Positions 34,873 to 42,675 of a stretch of DNA of 64,000 nt are shown here, in pieces. Made by a program: the position numbers and the translations under genes. Below the pieces are notes generated by a model. The model saw only the letters and a program-made list of their open reading frames with translations. It had not been told where the DNA came from and searched no databases. Where the stretch lies: positions 114,541 through 178,540 of the forward strand of contig NZ_JAGMUL010000062.1 of NCBI RefSeq assembly GCF_019049285.1, in the 5' to 3' direction. The stretch is from Streptomyces sp. AC550_RSS872. Its GTDB lineage: Bacteria > Actinomycetota > Actinomycetes > Streptomycetales > Streptomycetaceae. The first letter of the stretch is position 1; the number at the start of each line of letters is the position of its first letter.

Positions 34873-36740
34873 CCCCGCACGTGACCGAAAGCGTCGTCGA
34901 CCTGCTGCTGTCCCTGCGCGCGCAGGGCATAGCCCTGTGGGCCGAGCACGGGAAGCTGCGGTTCGACGCCCCGGCCGGGGCGATGACCCCCGCCCTGCGC
35001 GAGAGGCTGGTGGCGCGCAAGGCGGAGATCGTGGCGTTCCTCGCCGAGGCCGACCTGGCCGAGCGCAGCACCGTACGGATCACCATGAACGACGGGGTGG
35101 GCCTGGCCGCCGACCTGTACCGCCCCAAGCGCGAGGGCACGGTGGTCGAGGAGCCCTTGCCGGTCGTCTGGTGCCACGAGCGCTACCGCCGGGCCGAGCA
35201 CGTCAGCGGCGGCGTGCTGACCAAGCTGGACAGCCAGCCCTGGCTCAGGGAACTCCTGCGCCACGGGTACGTGGTCGCCGTGGTCGACGTGCGCGGCGGC
35301 GGCGCATCGGAGGGCAGCCGGCCCGTCGAGTTCGACCCCCAGGAGGCCCGGGACGCCCACACGGTGACCGAATGGCTGGCCGAGCAGCCCTGGTCCACCG
35401 GGCGCGTCGGCATGTTCGGCATGTCGTACTCGGGGATCAGCCAGCTGCTCGCCGCCGGGCAGGCGCCACCGCACCTGGCGGCGATCGTCCCGCAGATGGC
35501 GATGTTCGACCTCTACGCGTTCCTGCGCCCCGGCGGGGTCTTCCGGGACGATTTCGCACGCAACTGGGGCGAGACCGTCCGCAGGCTCGACACGGAGGCG
35601 GGCGCCACCCATGCGGGGGACTCCGACGTCGCCGGTGTCATGGCCGGACACCGGCTCAACGCGCGGGTGTTCGAGCAGGCCGCGGCGTTGGAGTTCCGCG
35701 ACAGCACGGACCTGGCGACCGGCGTCGCACCGTACGAGCACGTCAACCCCGCCGCCGCGCTGGCCGACATCAACGCCTCCGGTGTCCCCGTGTGCCACCT
35801 GACCGGCTGGTACGACATCTGGGTGCGCGACACGACGCTCTGGTACCGCAATCTGACCAACCCGCAGCGTCTTGTCATCGGCCCCTGGAGCCACAACAAG
35901 TGGTCGGACGAGGACATCGCCCGTGAACACCTGCGCTGGTACGACCACTGGCTCAAGGGCGTCGACAACGGGGTCATGGACGAACGGCCGGTCAGGTACT
36001 TCACCATGAGCGCCCCGCCGGGCACCGAGTGGCGCACCGCGAGCCAGTGGCCGCCGCCCCACGTGCGGCCCCGGGCGTTCCACTTCCACCAGGGCCCGAC
36101 CGGCACCGTCCCCTCCGCCAACGACGGACTGCTGCTCGCCGAGGACGGGACCGGGCCCGCCCCCGCCGCCGGCGCCGACGCGTACGAGGTCGACTACTCC
36201 GCCACCACAGGGACGACCTCGCGCTGGTCCGACGGGTACGGCGGCGGGTTCCGCTACGACCTCACAGCGAACGACAGCAAGGCCCTGACGTACACCTCGC
36301 CGGTGCTCACCGAGGACCTTGAGGTCACCGGCCACCCTCTGGTCCACCTGTGGGTCACCTCCACCCACCCGGACGGAGAGTTCTTCGTCTACCTGGAGGA
36401 GGTGGACGAGAAAGGCGACTCCCACTACGTGAGCGAGGCGGTGATCAGCGCCTCCCACCGCGGCCTGGGCACACCCCCGTACGACGCCATGGGCCTGCCC
36501 TACCACCCGGGGACGGCGGACTCGGTCGCGCCGCTCCCCGGCGAACCGGTGGAACTCGTCGCCGACATGCACCCCACGTCGAACGTCTTCGTGGCCGGCC
36601 GCCGGCTGCGGATCAGCGTCACCTGCTGCGACCGCGACAACGCCCAGGTGCCCCGGCGGGACCCCGTGCCGGTCGTGCGGGTCCACCGGGGGCCCGGCCA
36701 CCCGTCGCGGGTGGTCCTGCCCGTAGTGCCCCAGCTGTGA
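34869..36740 (+). CDS. CocE/NonD-family hydrolase with N-terminal TubC-like docking domain
   Basis: 623 residues; GTG 34869 overlaps the previous stop. The first 55 or so residues (VVDLLLSLRAQGIALWAE...LRERLVARKAEIVAFLAE) match the TubC-type beta-hairpin docking domain normally found at the start of NRPS proteins. The rest is an alpha/beta hydrolase of the X-Pro dipeptidyl peptidase/CocE class: nucleophile in FGMSYSG (Ser186), His342 in GPWSHNKW, a C-terminal jelly-roll-like domain, and no signal peptide. The docking domain implies that it acts on a carrier-bound chain, most likely on the last PCP of the NRPS just upstream. It could be a releasing hydrolase or acyltransferase, or a deacylase that removes the fatty acyl-amino acid as a prodrug group. 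I know of no close precedent for this fusion. Confidence 0.85.
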   Translation: MTPHVTESVVDLLLSLRAQGIALWAEHGKLRFDAPAGAMTPALRERLVARKAEIVAFLAEADLAERSTVRITMNDGVGLAADLYRPKREGTVVEEPLPVVWCHERYRRAEHVSGGVLTKLDSQPWLRELLRHGYVVAVVDVRGGGASEGSRPVEFDPQEARDAHTVTEWLAEQPWSTGRVGMFGMSYSGISQLLAAGQAPPHLAAIVPQMAMFDLYAFLRPGGVFRDDFARNWGETVRRLDTEAGATHAGDSDVAGVMAGHRLNARVFEQAAALEFRDSTDLATGVAPYEHVNPAAALADINASGVPVCHLTGWYDIWVRDTTLWYRNLTNPQRLVIGPWSHNKWSDEDIAREHLRWYDHWLKGVDNGVMDERPVRYFTMSAPPGTEWRTASQWPPPHVRPRAFHFHQGPTGTVPSANDGLLLAEDGTGPAPAAGADAYEVDYSATTGTTSRWSDGYGGGFRYDLTANDSKALTYTSPVLTEDLEVTGHPLVHLWVTSTHPDGEFFVYLEEVDEKGDSHYVSEAVISASHRGLGTPPYDAMGLPYHPGTADSVAPLPGEPVELVADMHPTSNVFVAGRRLRISVTCCDRDNAQVPRRDPVPVVRVHRGPGHPSRVVLPVVPQL

Positions 36741-36759
36741 CGGGCGGACACCCCGCCCG
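36741..36759 (+). terminator. hairpin after the hydrolase gene
   Basis: CGGGCGG-ACACC-CCGCCCG starts directly after the hydrolase stop codon and forms a perfect 7-bp G/C stem with a 5-nt loop. No T-run follows, as is common in this group. It may be a weak terminator or an mRNA-stability hairpin, since the next gene begins 60 bp later without its own obvious promoter. Confidence 0.4.
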
Positions 36760-36819
36760 TGCCACGACCCGGGCCCCCGCGAAGGCCCGGCCGAGTCCCC
36801 CGTACCGGAAAGTACCGTC

Positions 36820-37800
36820 ATGAACACGGAAGTCGAAGCACGCCGGGAAGCCGTGGTGCGAGCCTGGCGAGAGACGCTGGAGTCCGACCCCACCTCGGAC
36901 GACGAGGACTTCTTCGAGGCCGGGGGCAACTCCCTCCTCGCGGTGGAACTCCAGCGCCGTCTGACGGCGGCCCTCGGCCACCGGGTGCCTCTGCGCCACA
37001 TCCACGACCACCCCACCGTGAGTGGACTCCTCGGACTGCGACCGCCCCGGCAGCCGGGCGCCGCTCAGCCGGAGGCGGCCGGCGCACCCGTGCTGAACCT
37101 GTACTGCCTCCCGTACGCCGGCAGTTCCGCCCGCATGTACGAACCGTGGAAGACCCGGTTGCCGTCGTCGGTGGCCGTCACGCCGTTGGAGCTGCCGGGG
37201 CGCGGAGCCCGCTGGCCCGATCGCGCCAAGTCCGAGCTGGAGCCCCTGCTCGATGACCTCGCCGGGGCGATGGAGGAGGCGCGCCATGTCCCGTACGCCG
37301 TCTTCGGTCACAGCTTCGGAGGCATCCTCGCCTTCGAACTCGTCCGCCACCTGCGCGCGCTGGGATTCCCTCCGCCCCGGCGCCTGCTGGTCTCCGGCTG
37401 CCCGGCACCCCATCTGGCCACGCCGGCCGAGACCACGCACGACCTCTCGGACGAGGAGTTCACCCAGCGGCTGCGGCGGCTGCGCGGCACCCCTGAAGAA
37501 CTCCTGGAGAACGAGGAGCTGATGGAGCTGTACATCCCGATCCTCCGGGCCGACTACACCATCCTCGACGCTTACAAGGCGCCCCCGTCCGAACCGCTCG
37601 ACTGCCCCGTCTCCGTGTTCTACGGGCGGGGAGACGAGGACGCCGGACGGGACGTCACGGAGCCGTGGAGCGCGTACAGCGGCGGGCCCGCGACGATCGA
37701 GGAGATCGACGGGGACCACTTCTTCCTCCGGGACGCCGAGGACGAACTCCTCACGAAGATGGCACGGCATCTCGGGGTCCCACTGCCCGGCAACCCGTGA
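36820..37800 (+). CDS. free-standing PCP-thioesterase didomain
   Basis: 326 residues. A carrier domain at the N-terminus (EAGGNSLLAV, Ser38) is joined by a Pro/Ala-rich linker to an alpha/beta hydrolase with YCLPYAGSSARMYEPW, the nucleophile in VFGHSFGG (Ser165) and the His in IDGDHFFLRD. The hydrolase is closest in look to the type II thioesterases, but attachment to a carrier suggests that it may release the finished chain. No C or A domain precedes this PCP, so the chain must be passed on from another protein, or the domain serves as a shuttle. Together with the type II enzyme at 30575 and the docked hydrolase at 34869 there are three candidate hydrolases and no classical NRPS-fused TE. 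Confidence 0.9.
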   Translation: MNTEVEARREAVVRAWRETLESDPTSDDEDFFEAGGNSLLAVELQRRLTAALGHRVPLRHIHDHPTVSGLLGLRPPRQPGAAQPEAAGAPVLNLYCLPYAGSSARMYEPWKTRLPSSVAVTPLELPGRGARWPDRAKSELEPLLDDLAGAMEEARHVPYAVFGHSFGGILAFELVRHLRALGFPPPRRLLVSGCPAPHLATPAETTHDLSDEEFTQRLRRLRGTPEELLENEELMELYIPILRADYTILDAYKAPPSEPLDCPVSVFYGRGDEDAGRDVTEPWSAYSGGPATIEEIDGDHFFLRDAEDELLTKMARHLGVPLPGNP

Positions 37801-37838
37801 CCGGTCCACACCAACGGCGATTCCGAAGAGAGAAACCC

Positions 37839-38651
37839 ATGTCCTACCCCCCCTCCGCCGCGCGGCCTGTCCGGGTCGGCGTGCAGATCCAGCCGCAGTA
37901 CTGCTCCTACGCCGAGATCCGCCGCGCCGTCGCCAGGTACGAGGAACTCGGCGTGGACATCCTGTTCAACTGGGACCACTTCTTCCCTGTCTACGGCCCC
38001 GCCGACGGCGAGCACTACGAGTGCTGGACCATGCTCGGCGCCTGGGCCGAGGCGACCTCCCGCGTGGAGTTCGGGCCCCTGGTGAGCTGCAACTCGTACC
38101 GGAACCCCGACCTGCTCGCCGACATGGCGCGCACGGTCGACCACATCAGCGACGGCCGCCTCATCCTCGGTATCGGCGCCGGCTGGAACGAGAAGGACTA
38201 CGACGAGTACGGCTACGAGTTCGGGACGCCGAAGAGCAGGCTCGCCGCCCTGGACGAGGGGCTGGAGCGGATCGAACGGCGGTGGCAGCGGCTCAACCCC
38301 GCGCCCACCCGGAAGATCCCCGTCCTCGTCGGCGGCAACGGAGAGCGCAAAACCCTCCGGCTGGCCGCCCGGTACGCCGACATCTGGCACGGCTTCGGCG
38401 ACGCCAGGGAACTGGCGCACAAGCACGGCGTCCTCGACGCCTGGTGCGCCGAGATCGGCCGCGACCCGGCGGAGATCGAGCGGTCGACCCGGGTGTTCCG
38501 GCGCGGTCCCGATGAGGTCGGCCAGGACCTTGTGGACGTGGGCACGCGCCTCATCCAACTGGTCGCGCAGTCACCGAACTTCGACCCGGAACCCGTGAAG
38601 GACTGGCTGGACTTCCGCGACGACGTCAACAAGAGCCTCGTCGCGCACTGA
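37839..38651 (+). CDS. luciferase-like (F420-dependent type) oxidoreductase
   Basis: 270 residues with the LLM-family barrel: VGVQIQPQ at the N-terminus, LGVDILFNWDHFFP, the GRLILGIGAGWNEKDYDEYG block typical of F420- or flavin-binding members, and IPVLVGGNGERKTLRLAARYAD. The length is somewhat short for the family. The start ATG 37839 follows a weak GAAGAGAGAAA. It lies 38 bp after the PCP-TE gene and probably ends this operon. It is distinct from the luciferase-like domain embedded in the first NRPS. The cofactor is probably F420 or FMN; substrate unknown, presumably the carrier-bound or released product. Confidence 0.85.
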   Translation: MSYPPSAARPVRVGVQIQPQYCSYAEIRRAVARYEELGVDILFNWDHFFPVYGPADGEHYECWTMLGAWAEATSRVEFGPLVSCNSYRNPDLLADMARTVDHISDGRLILGIGAGWNEKDYDEYGYEFGTPKSRLAALDEGLERIERRWQRLNPAPTRKIPVLVGGNGERKTLRLAARYADIWHGFGDARELAHKHGVLDAWCAEIGRDPAEIERSTRVFRRGPDEVGQDLVDVGTRLIQLVAQSPNFDPEPVKDWLDFRDDVNKSLVAH

Positions 38652-39039
38652 CACCGCAGGTCGTCGGCGTGGGGGCCGTCCTGGAGTCCGTCCCGGCGGA
38701 CACCCGCTGCGGGGCGCGGACCGGATCTTCCGTACGCCGAACAGCCCCAAGATCATGCTCGCTTGACACACCGGGGAAGCTCTAAGAGTATGGCCAGCAC
38801 GCTGCTGACATGTGCCCAACGAGACCGTGCCGGCCGGGGAATCCGACAGGACACCGGCGGCACCAGTGGGCCGGAAGCGCCACCCGGTCGCAGCGCTCCC
38901 GGCCGTCCGAGGCCGTCTCCGCAGTGCCCCGCCGCCCGACCCTGTCGTGCCGCGCCCTCCCACCGTGACCGCGCCGGCCGCGCTGCGGTCCGAAGCCAAG
39001 GCCCACGTCGATGACCTCCCCTGTACAAGGACGGCCGAG
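38652..39039. other. intergenic region with promoter copy 3 and long leader
   Basis: 388 bp between the oxidoreductase gene and the ABC exporter. The first 110 bp show no gene and no clear terminator. Then come promoter copy 3 and a leader of about 250 nt. Open frames run through the leader (one from 38812 joins the exporter frame) but their Arg/Pro/Ala-rich translations look like chance coding in G/C-rich DNA. Confidence 0.5.
38763..38791 (+). promoter_or_regulatory. conserved cluster promoter, copy 3
   Basis: TTGACA (38763-38768), 17 bp, GAGTAT (38786-38791), again inside CTAAGAGTATG, and followed by CTGC and TGT at the same distances as in the other copies. A small hairpin CAGCA-CGC-TGCTG lies just downstream. 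It should drive the ABC exporter and the genes behind it, with a leader of about 245 nt. Confidence 0.65.
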
Positions 39040-40824
39040 ATGACCGAAGGATCCGACCTTCCCGCCCGCGAGCGCCGGGTCCCCTACACCGACCCCGGCA
39101 CGCCGGACCGCCGAAGTCCGGCCCGCTATCTGTGGTGGCTGGTCGTGATGCAGCGCGGCCGGATCCTGCTCGGCTCCCTGTGGGGCTCCCTGTGGATGTG
39201 CGCGCTGATGCTGCCGCCGTACTTCATGGCCAAGGCCATCGACGACGGCCTCCGGCAGCGCGACACGGAAACGCTGATGTTCTGGGTCGTGATCATCCTG
39301 GTCACCGGCGCGGCCATCGCCACCCTCGGCATCCTGCGGCACCGCACCATGACGCTCATCCGCACGGACGCGGCCTACCGGACGGCGCAGGTCGTCGTCC
39401 GGCAGGTCACCAGGCTCGGCGCCACCCTGCCGCGCAAGGTCTCCGTCGGTGAACTCACCCACCTCCAGGCGGGCGACATGGGGCGGATCGCCGTGACGCT
39501 CACCATCACCGGCCCCGGCGTCGGCGCGGTCGTCGCCTACTTGGCCACCGCCGTCCTGCTGTTCACCATCTCCACGGTCCTCGCCGGCGTGGTCCTGCTG
39601 GGCGTCCCGCTGCTCGCCATCGCGGTCGGTCCCCTCCTCGGCAAACTGCACGGCGCCGAGGGCACCTACCGGGAAGGGCAGGGCGAACTGACGGCTCGCG
39701 CCGGTGACATCGTCTCCGGCCTCGGTGTGCTGTGCGGCATCGGAGGCAAGGCCGCCTTCGGCAAGCGGTACCGGGAACGGTCGCAGGCCCTCCTCGCCGA
39801 CGGCTACCGGGTCGCCTCCTTCACCACCTGGGTCCAGGCCATCGGCGCCGGCCTGCCGGTGATCTTCCTGGCCGTCGTCACCTGGATCAGCGCCAGGATG
39901 GCCGCCAGCGGAACGATCACCGTCGGTGAGATGGTCGCCGTGTACGGCTACGTCGCCGCGCTCCTGGTCCCCGTGTCGTTCTTCATCGAGGGTGCCGACG
40001 ACCTGCCTCGCGGCCTCGTCGCCGCCCGACGGGTGATCGACATTCTCGCGCTGGAGCCCGACGTGGAAGACGGGGCGAGCTCGGCGGCGGCCCCGAGTGG
40101 CCCTGCCGCCCTGCACGATCCGCACTCCGGACTGACGCTGGAACCCGGCCGGATGGCAGCCCTCGTCTCCGCCCGCCTCGACGAGGCACGCGCCGTCGTC
40201 GACCGGCTCGCCCGCTACACCGACTCCGACGCGACCTGGGGCGGCGTCCGGCTCTCCGACCTCGAACTGACCGAAGTGCGGCGCCGTGTCCTCGTCGCCG
40301 ACAACGACGCCCACCTCTTCGCCGGAGCCCTGCGCTCGTCCGTCTCGGTCCGCGACGACCACACCGCCGGCGAATTCGACAGAGCCCTGCGGACCGCCGT
40401 GGCCGAGGACATCGTGGAGGCCCTGCCCGACGGCCTCGACACCCGGCTGGAAGCCCAGGGCCGCAACGTCTCCGGCGGACAGCGCCAGCGCCTGCGCCTG
40501 GTGCGGGCCCTCCTCGCCGACCCCGAAGTGCTCCTGCTGGTCGAACCGACGTCGGCGCTCGACGCGCACACCGAGGCCACCGTGGCCCAGCGCGTCCTCG
40601 AGGCCCGGCAGGGCCGCACCACCCTGGTGGTCAGCACCTCACCCCTCATCCTCGACCGGGCCGCCCGGGTGTCGTACCTGGTGGACGGTGAGGTCGTCGC
40701 CGTCGGCACCCACGGCGAACTGCTCGCTACCCACCCGGGCTACCGGGACCTCGTGCTCCGGGACAGCGACGAGAGCGTCCCGGCCGCGCACACGACGGCC
40801 CTCCAGGAAGGAAACAGCCGATGA
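39040..40824 (+). CDS. ABC exporter half-transporter with degenerate ATP site
   Basis: 594 residues: an N-terminal membrane domain of about six helices (first segment near 35-60, IILLVTG-like and AVVAYLATAVLLFTI-like stretches after it) and a C-terminal nucleotide-binding domain. The Walker A loop is missing (RMAALVSARLDEARAVV, without GxGK[ST]), Walker B reads LLLVEPTSALD with the aspartate lost, and the switch histidine is replaced. The signature motif VSGGQRQR (about 476) is intact. This is the mirror image of its partner encoded next, so the two should form a heterodimer with one working ATP site. Start ATG 39040 has AAGGA at 39027-39031. The likely job is export of, and self-protection against, the cluster product. 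Confidence 0.9.
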   Translation: MTEGSDLPARERRVPYTDPGTPDRRSPARYLWWLVVMQRGRILLGSLWGSLWMCALMLPPYFMAKAIDDGLRQRDTETLMFWVVIILVTGAAIATLGILRHRTMTLIRTDAAYRTAQVVVRQVTRLGATLPRKVSVGELTHLQAGDMGRIAVTLTITGPGVGAVVAYLATAVLLFTISTVLAGVVLLGVPLLAIAVGPLLGKLHGAEGTYREGQGELTARAGDIVSGLGVLCGIGGKAAFGKRYRERSQALLADGYRVASFTTWVQAIGAGLPVIFLAVVTWISARMAASGTITVGEMVAVYGYVAALLVPVSFFIEGADDLPRGLVAARRVIDILALEPDVEDGASSAAAPSGPAALHDPHSGLTLEPGRMAALVSARLDEARAVVDRLARYTDSDATWGGVRLSDLELTEVRRRVLVADNDAHLFAGALRSSVSVRDDHTAGEFDRALRTAVAEDIVEALPDGLDTRLEAQGRNVSGGQRQRLRLVRALLADPEVLLLVEPTSALDAHTEATVAQRVLEARQGRTTLVVSTSPLILDRAARVSYLVDGEVVAVGTHGELLATHPGYRDLVLRDSDESVPAAHTTALQEGNSR

Positions 40825-42608
40825 GCCGCCCGAACGAGCCATGGCGGCTCCCGGTCGCGGACCGCGCCACCGTACGCCGGGCCGGCGTGGAACTGATCAA
40901 GGCCGACTGGCGGTCCATGGCCGTCGTCGTCCTGCTCGCCGGACTCGCCGCCGTCGCCGGACTCGCCGGGCCGTGGCTGCTCGGCCGGATCGTCACCCGC
41001 GTCGAGACCGGCGACGCAGCCACGTCCGCCGTCGACCAGCTCGCCCTGGGCGTGCTCGTCTGCGCCGTCGCCCAGCTGGTGCTCAGCCGGTTCGCCCTCA
41101 ACCACTCCCACCGGTTCGGCGAGCGCGCCCTCGCACGGCTCCGGGAGGAGGTCGTGGACCGGGCGCTCGCCCTGCCCGCCCGGGTCGTCGAACAGGCCGG
41201 CACCGGCGACCTGACGACCCGCTCCTCGATGGACGTCGGCACCGTAGCCACCACGCTGCGCAGCGCCATCCCGGACGTGTTCGTCGCCGGTATGCAGCTG
41301 CTGTTCATCTTCGCCGCCGTCTTTCTGCTGGACCCGCTGCTCGGCCTGTGGGCCCTGGTCGGCATGCCCTTCGTCTTCCTGGTCACCCGCTGGTACCTCG
41401 CGCGGGCCAGGACCGCCTATCTCGCCGAGGGCGAAGCCGCGTCGGAGGCGGCCGAGATCGTCGCCGCCACCGCCGCGGGCGCCCGCACGGTGGAGGTGTT
41501 CGGCCTGCGCCGCCGCCGTGTCCGGGACGCCGACGCGGCCATCGGCCGCGCGTACGGCGCCGCCCGCCGCACCCTGTTCCTGCGGACCGTGCTGTTCCCC
41601 GTCACCGAGTTCGCGCACTCCCTGCCCGTCGCCGTGACGCTGCTCGTCGGCGGGCACGCCTACCTCGACGGCTCCATCAGCCTGGGCGTGGTCGTCGCCG
41701 GCAGCCTCTATATGTGGCAGCTGGTCGAACCGCTCGACCGCGTGCTGATGTGGATGGAGCAACTCCAGCGCAGCGGCGCGGCGTTCGCCCGCATCAAGGG
41801 CATCGGCATGGTCGCGGGCGAGCCCCGCAGCGGCGTCCCCACACCTGCCGACGACCGCATCGAGATGCGCGGGGTCCACTACGCGTACGTGGAGGGCCAC
41901 GACGTGCTCAAGGACGTGAACCTCACCGTCCGCCCGGGGGAGCGCCTCGCCCTGGTCGGCCCTTCCGGCGCGGGCAAGACCACCCTCGGCAAGCTCCTGT
42001 CCGGCGCGGACACCCCGCGCACGGGCAGCGTCGAGGTCGGCGGTGTGCCGGTCGCGGACCTCGCCGCCGCCGACGAGCTCGGCAACCGCGTCGTCCTGGT
42101 GACCCAGGAACACCACGTCTTCATCGGCAGCCTCCGCGACAACCTGACCATGGCTGCCCCCGACGCCGACGACCAGCGGCTGCTGGACGCGCTCGCCGTG
42201 GTCGGCGCCGACTGGGTCAAGGACCTGCCCGACGGCCTCGACACGCAGGTCGGCTCCGGCGGTGAAGAGCTGGACCCCGCGCAAGCCCAGCAGCTGTCGC
42301 TGGCCCGGGTGGAGCTGGCCGACCCGCACACCCTGATCCTCGACGAGGCCACCTCGCTGCTGGACCCGGCCACCGCACGGCACGCGGAGCGGGCGATGGC
42401 CGCCGTACGGGCCGACCGCACCGTGATCGCCATCGCCCATCGCCTCCAGACCGCGCACGACGCCGACCGCGTCGCCGTGGTCGAAGACGGCCGGATCGCC
42501 GAACTCGGCTCGCACGACGAGCTGGTCACGAACGGCGGACCGTACGCGGCGCTGTGGCGCTCCTGGCACGGCCGGGGCGCCACAGCGGACGAGGGCCGCG
42601 CCGGCTGA
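40821..42608 (+). CDS. ABC exporter half-transporter, partner subunit
   Basis: 595 residues; ATG 40821 overlaps the partner's stop (ATGA). A six-helix membrane domain is followed by a nucleotide-binding domain with intact Walker A (GPSGAGKTT, about 380), Walker B plus catalytic glutamate (LILDEATSLLD) and switch His (IAIAHRLQ). Its signature motif is degenerate (LDPAQAQQ instead of LSGGQ). Paired with the intact signature of the upstream subunit this makes one complete hydrolysis site, as in TmrAB- or BmrCD-type heterodimers. It belongs to the transcription unit that starts at promoter copy 3. Confidence 0.92.
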   Translation: MSRPNEPWRLPVADRATVRRAGVELIKADWRSMAVVVLLAGLAAVAGLAGPWLLGRIVTRVETGDAATSAVDQLALGVLVCAVAQLVLSRFALNHSHRFGERALARLREEVVDRALALPARVVEQAGTGDLTTRSSMDVGTVATTLRSAIPDVFVAGMQLLFIFAAVFLLDPLLGLWALVGMPFVFLVTRWYLARARTAYLAEGEAASEAAEIVAATAAGARTVEVFGLRRRRVRDADAAIGRAYGAARRTLFLRTVLFPVTEFAHSLPVAVTLLVGGHAYLDGSISLGVVVAGSLYMWQLVEPLDRVLMWMEQLQRSGAAFARIKGIGMVAGEPRSGVPTPADDRIEMRGVHYAYVEGHDVLKDVNLTVRPGERLALVGPSGAGKTTLGKLLSGADTPRTGSVEVGGVPVADLAAADELGNRVVLVTQEHHVFIGSLRDNLTMAAPDADDQRLLDALAVVGADWVKDLPDGLDTQVGSGGEELDPAQAQQLSLARVELADPHTLILDEATSLLDPATARHAERAMAAVRADRTVIAIAHRLQTAHDADRVAVVEDGRIAELGSHDELVTNGGPYAALWRSWHGRGATADEGRAG

Positions 42609-42675
42609 CTCCGGCGCTCCCTTCCCGCACGACACGTATCGCATCCGGTTCCACAAGAACGAGGGGGACGCCGCA

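Noticed and set aside
38763..39014. Open frame of 83 codons from the TTG of promoter copy 3
   Set aside because: The translation is low-complexity after the first few residues and the frame starts inside the -35 element. Kept only as part of the leader-peptide question.
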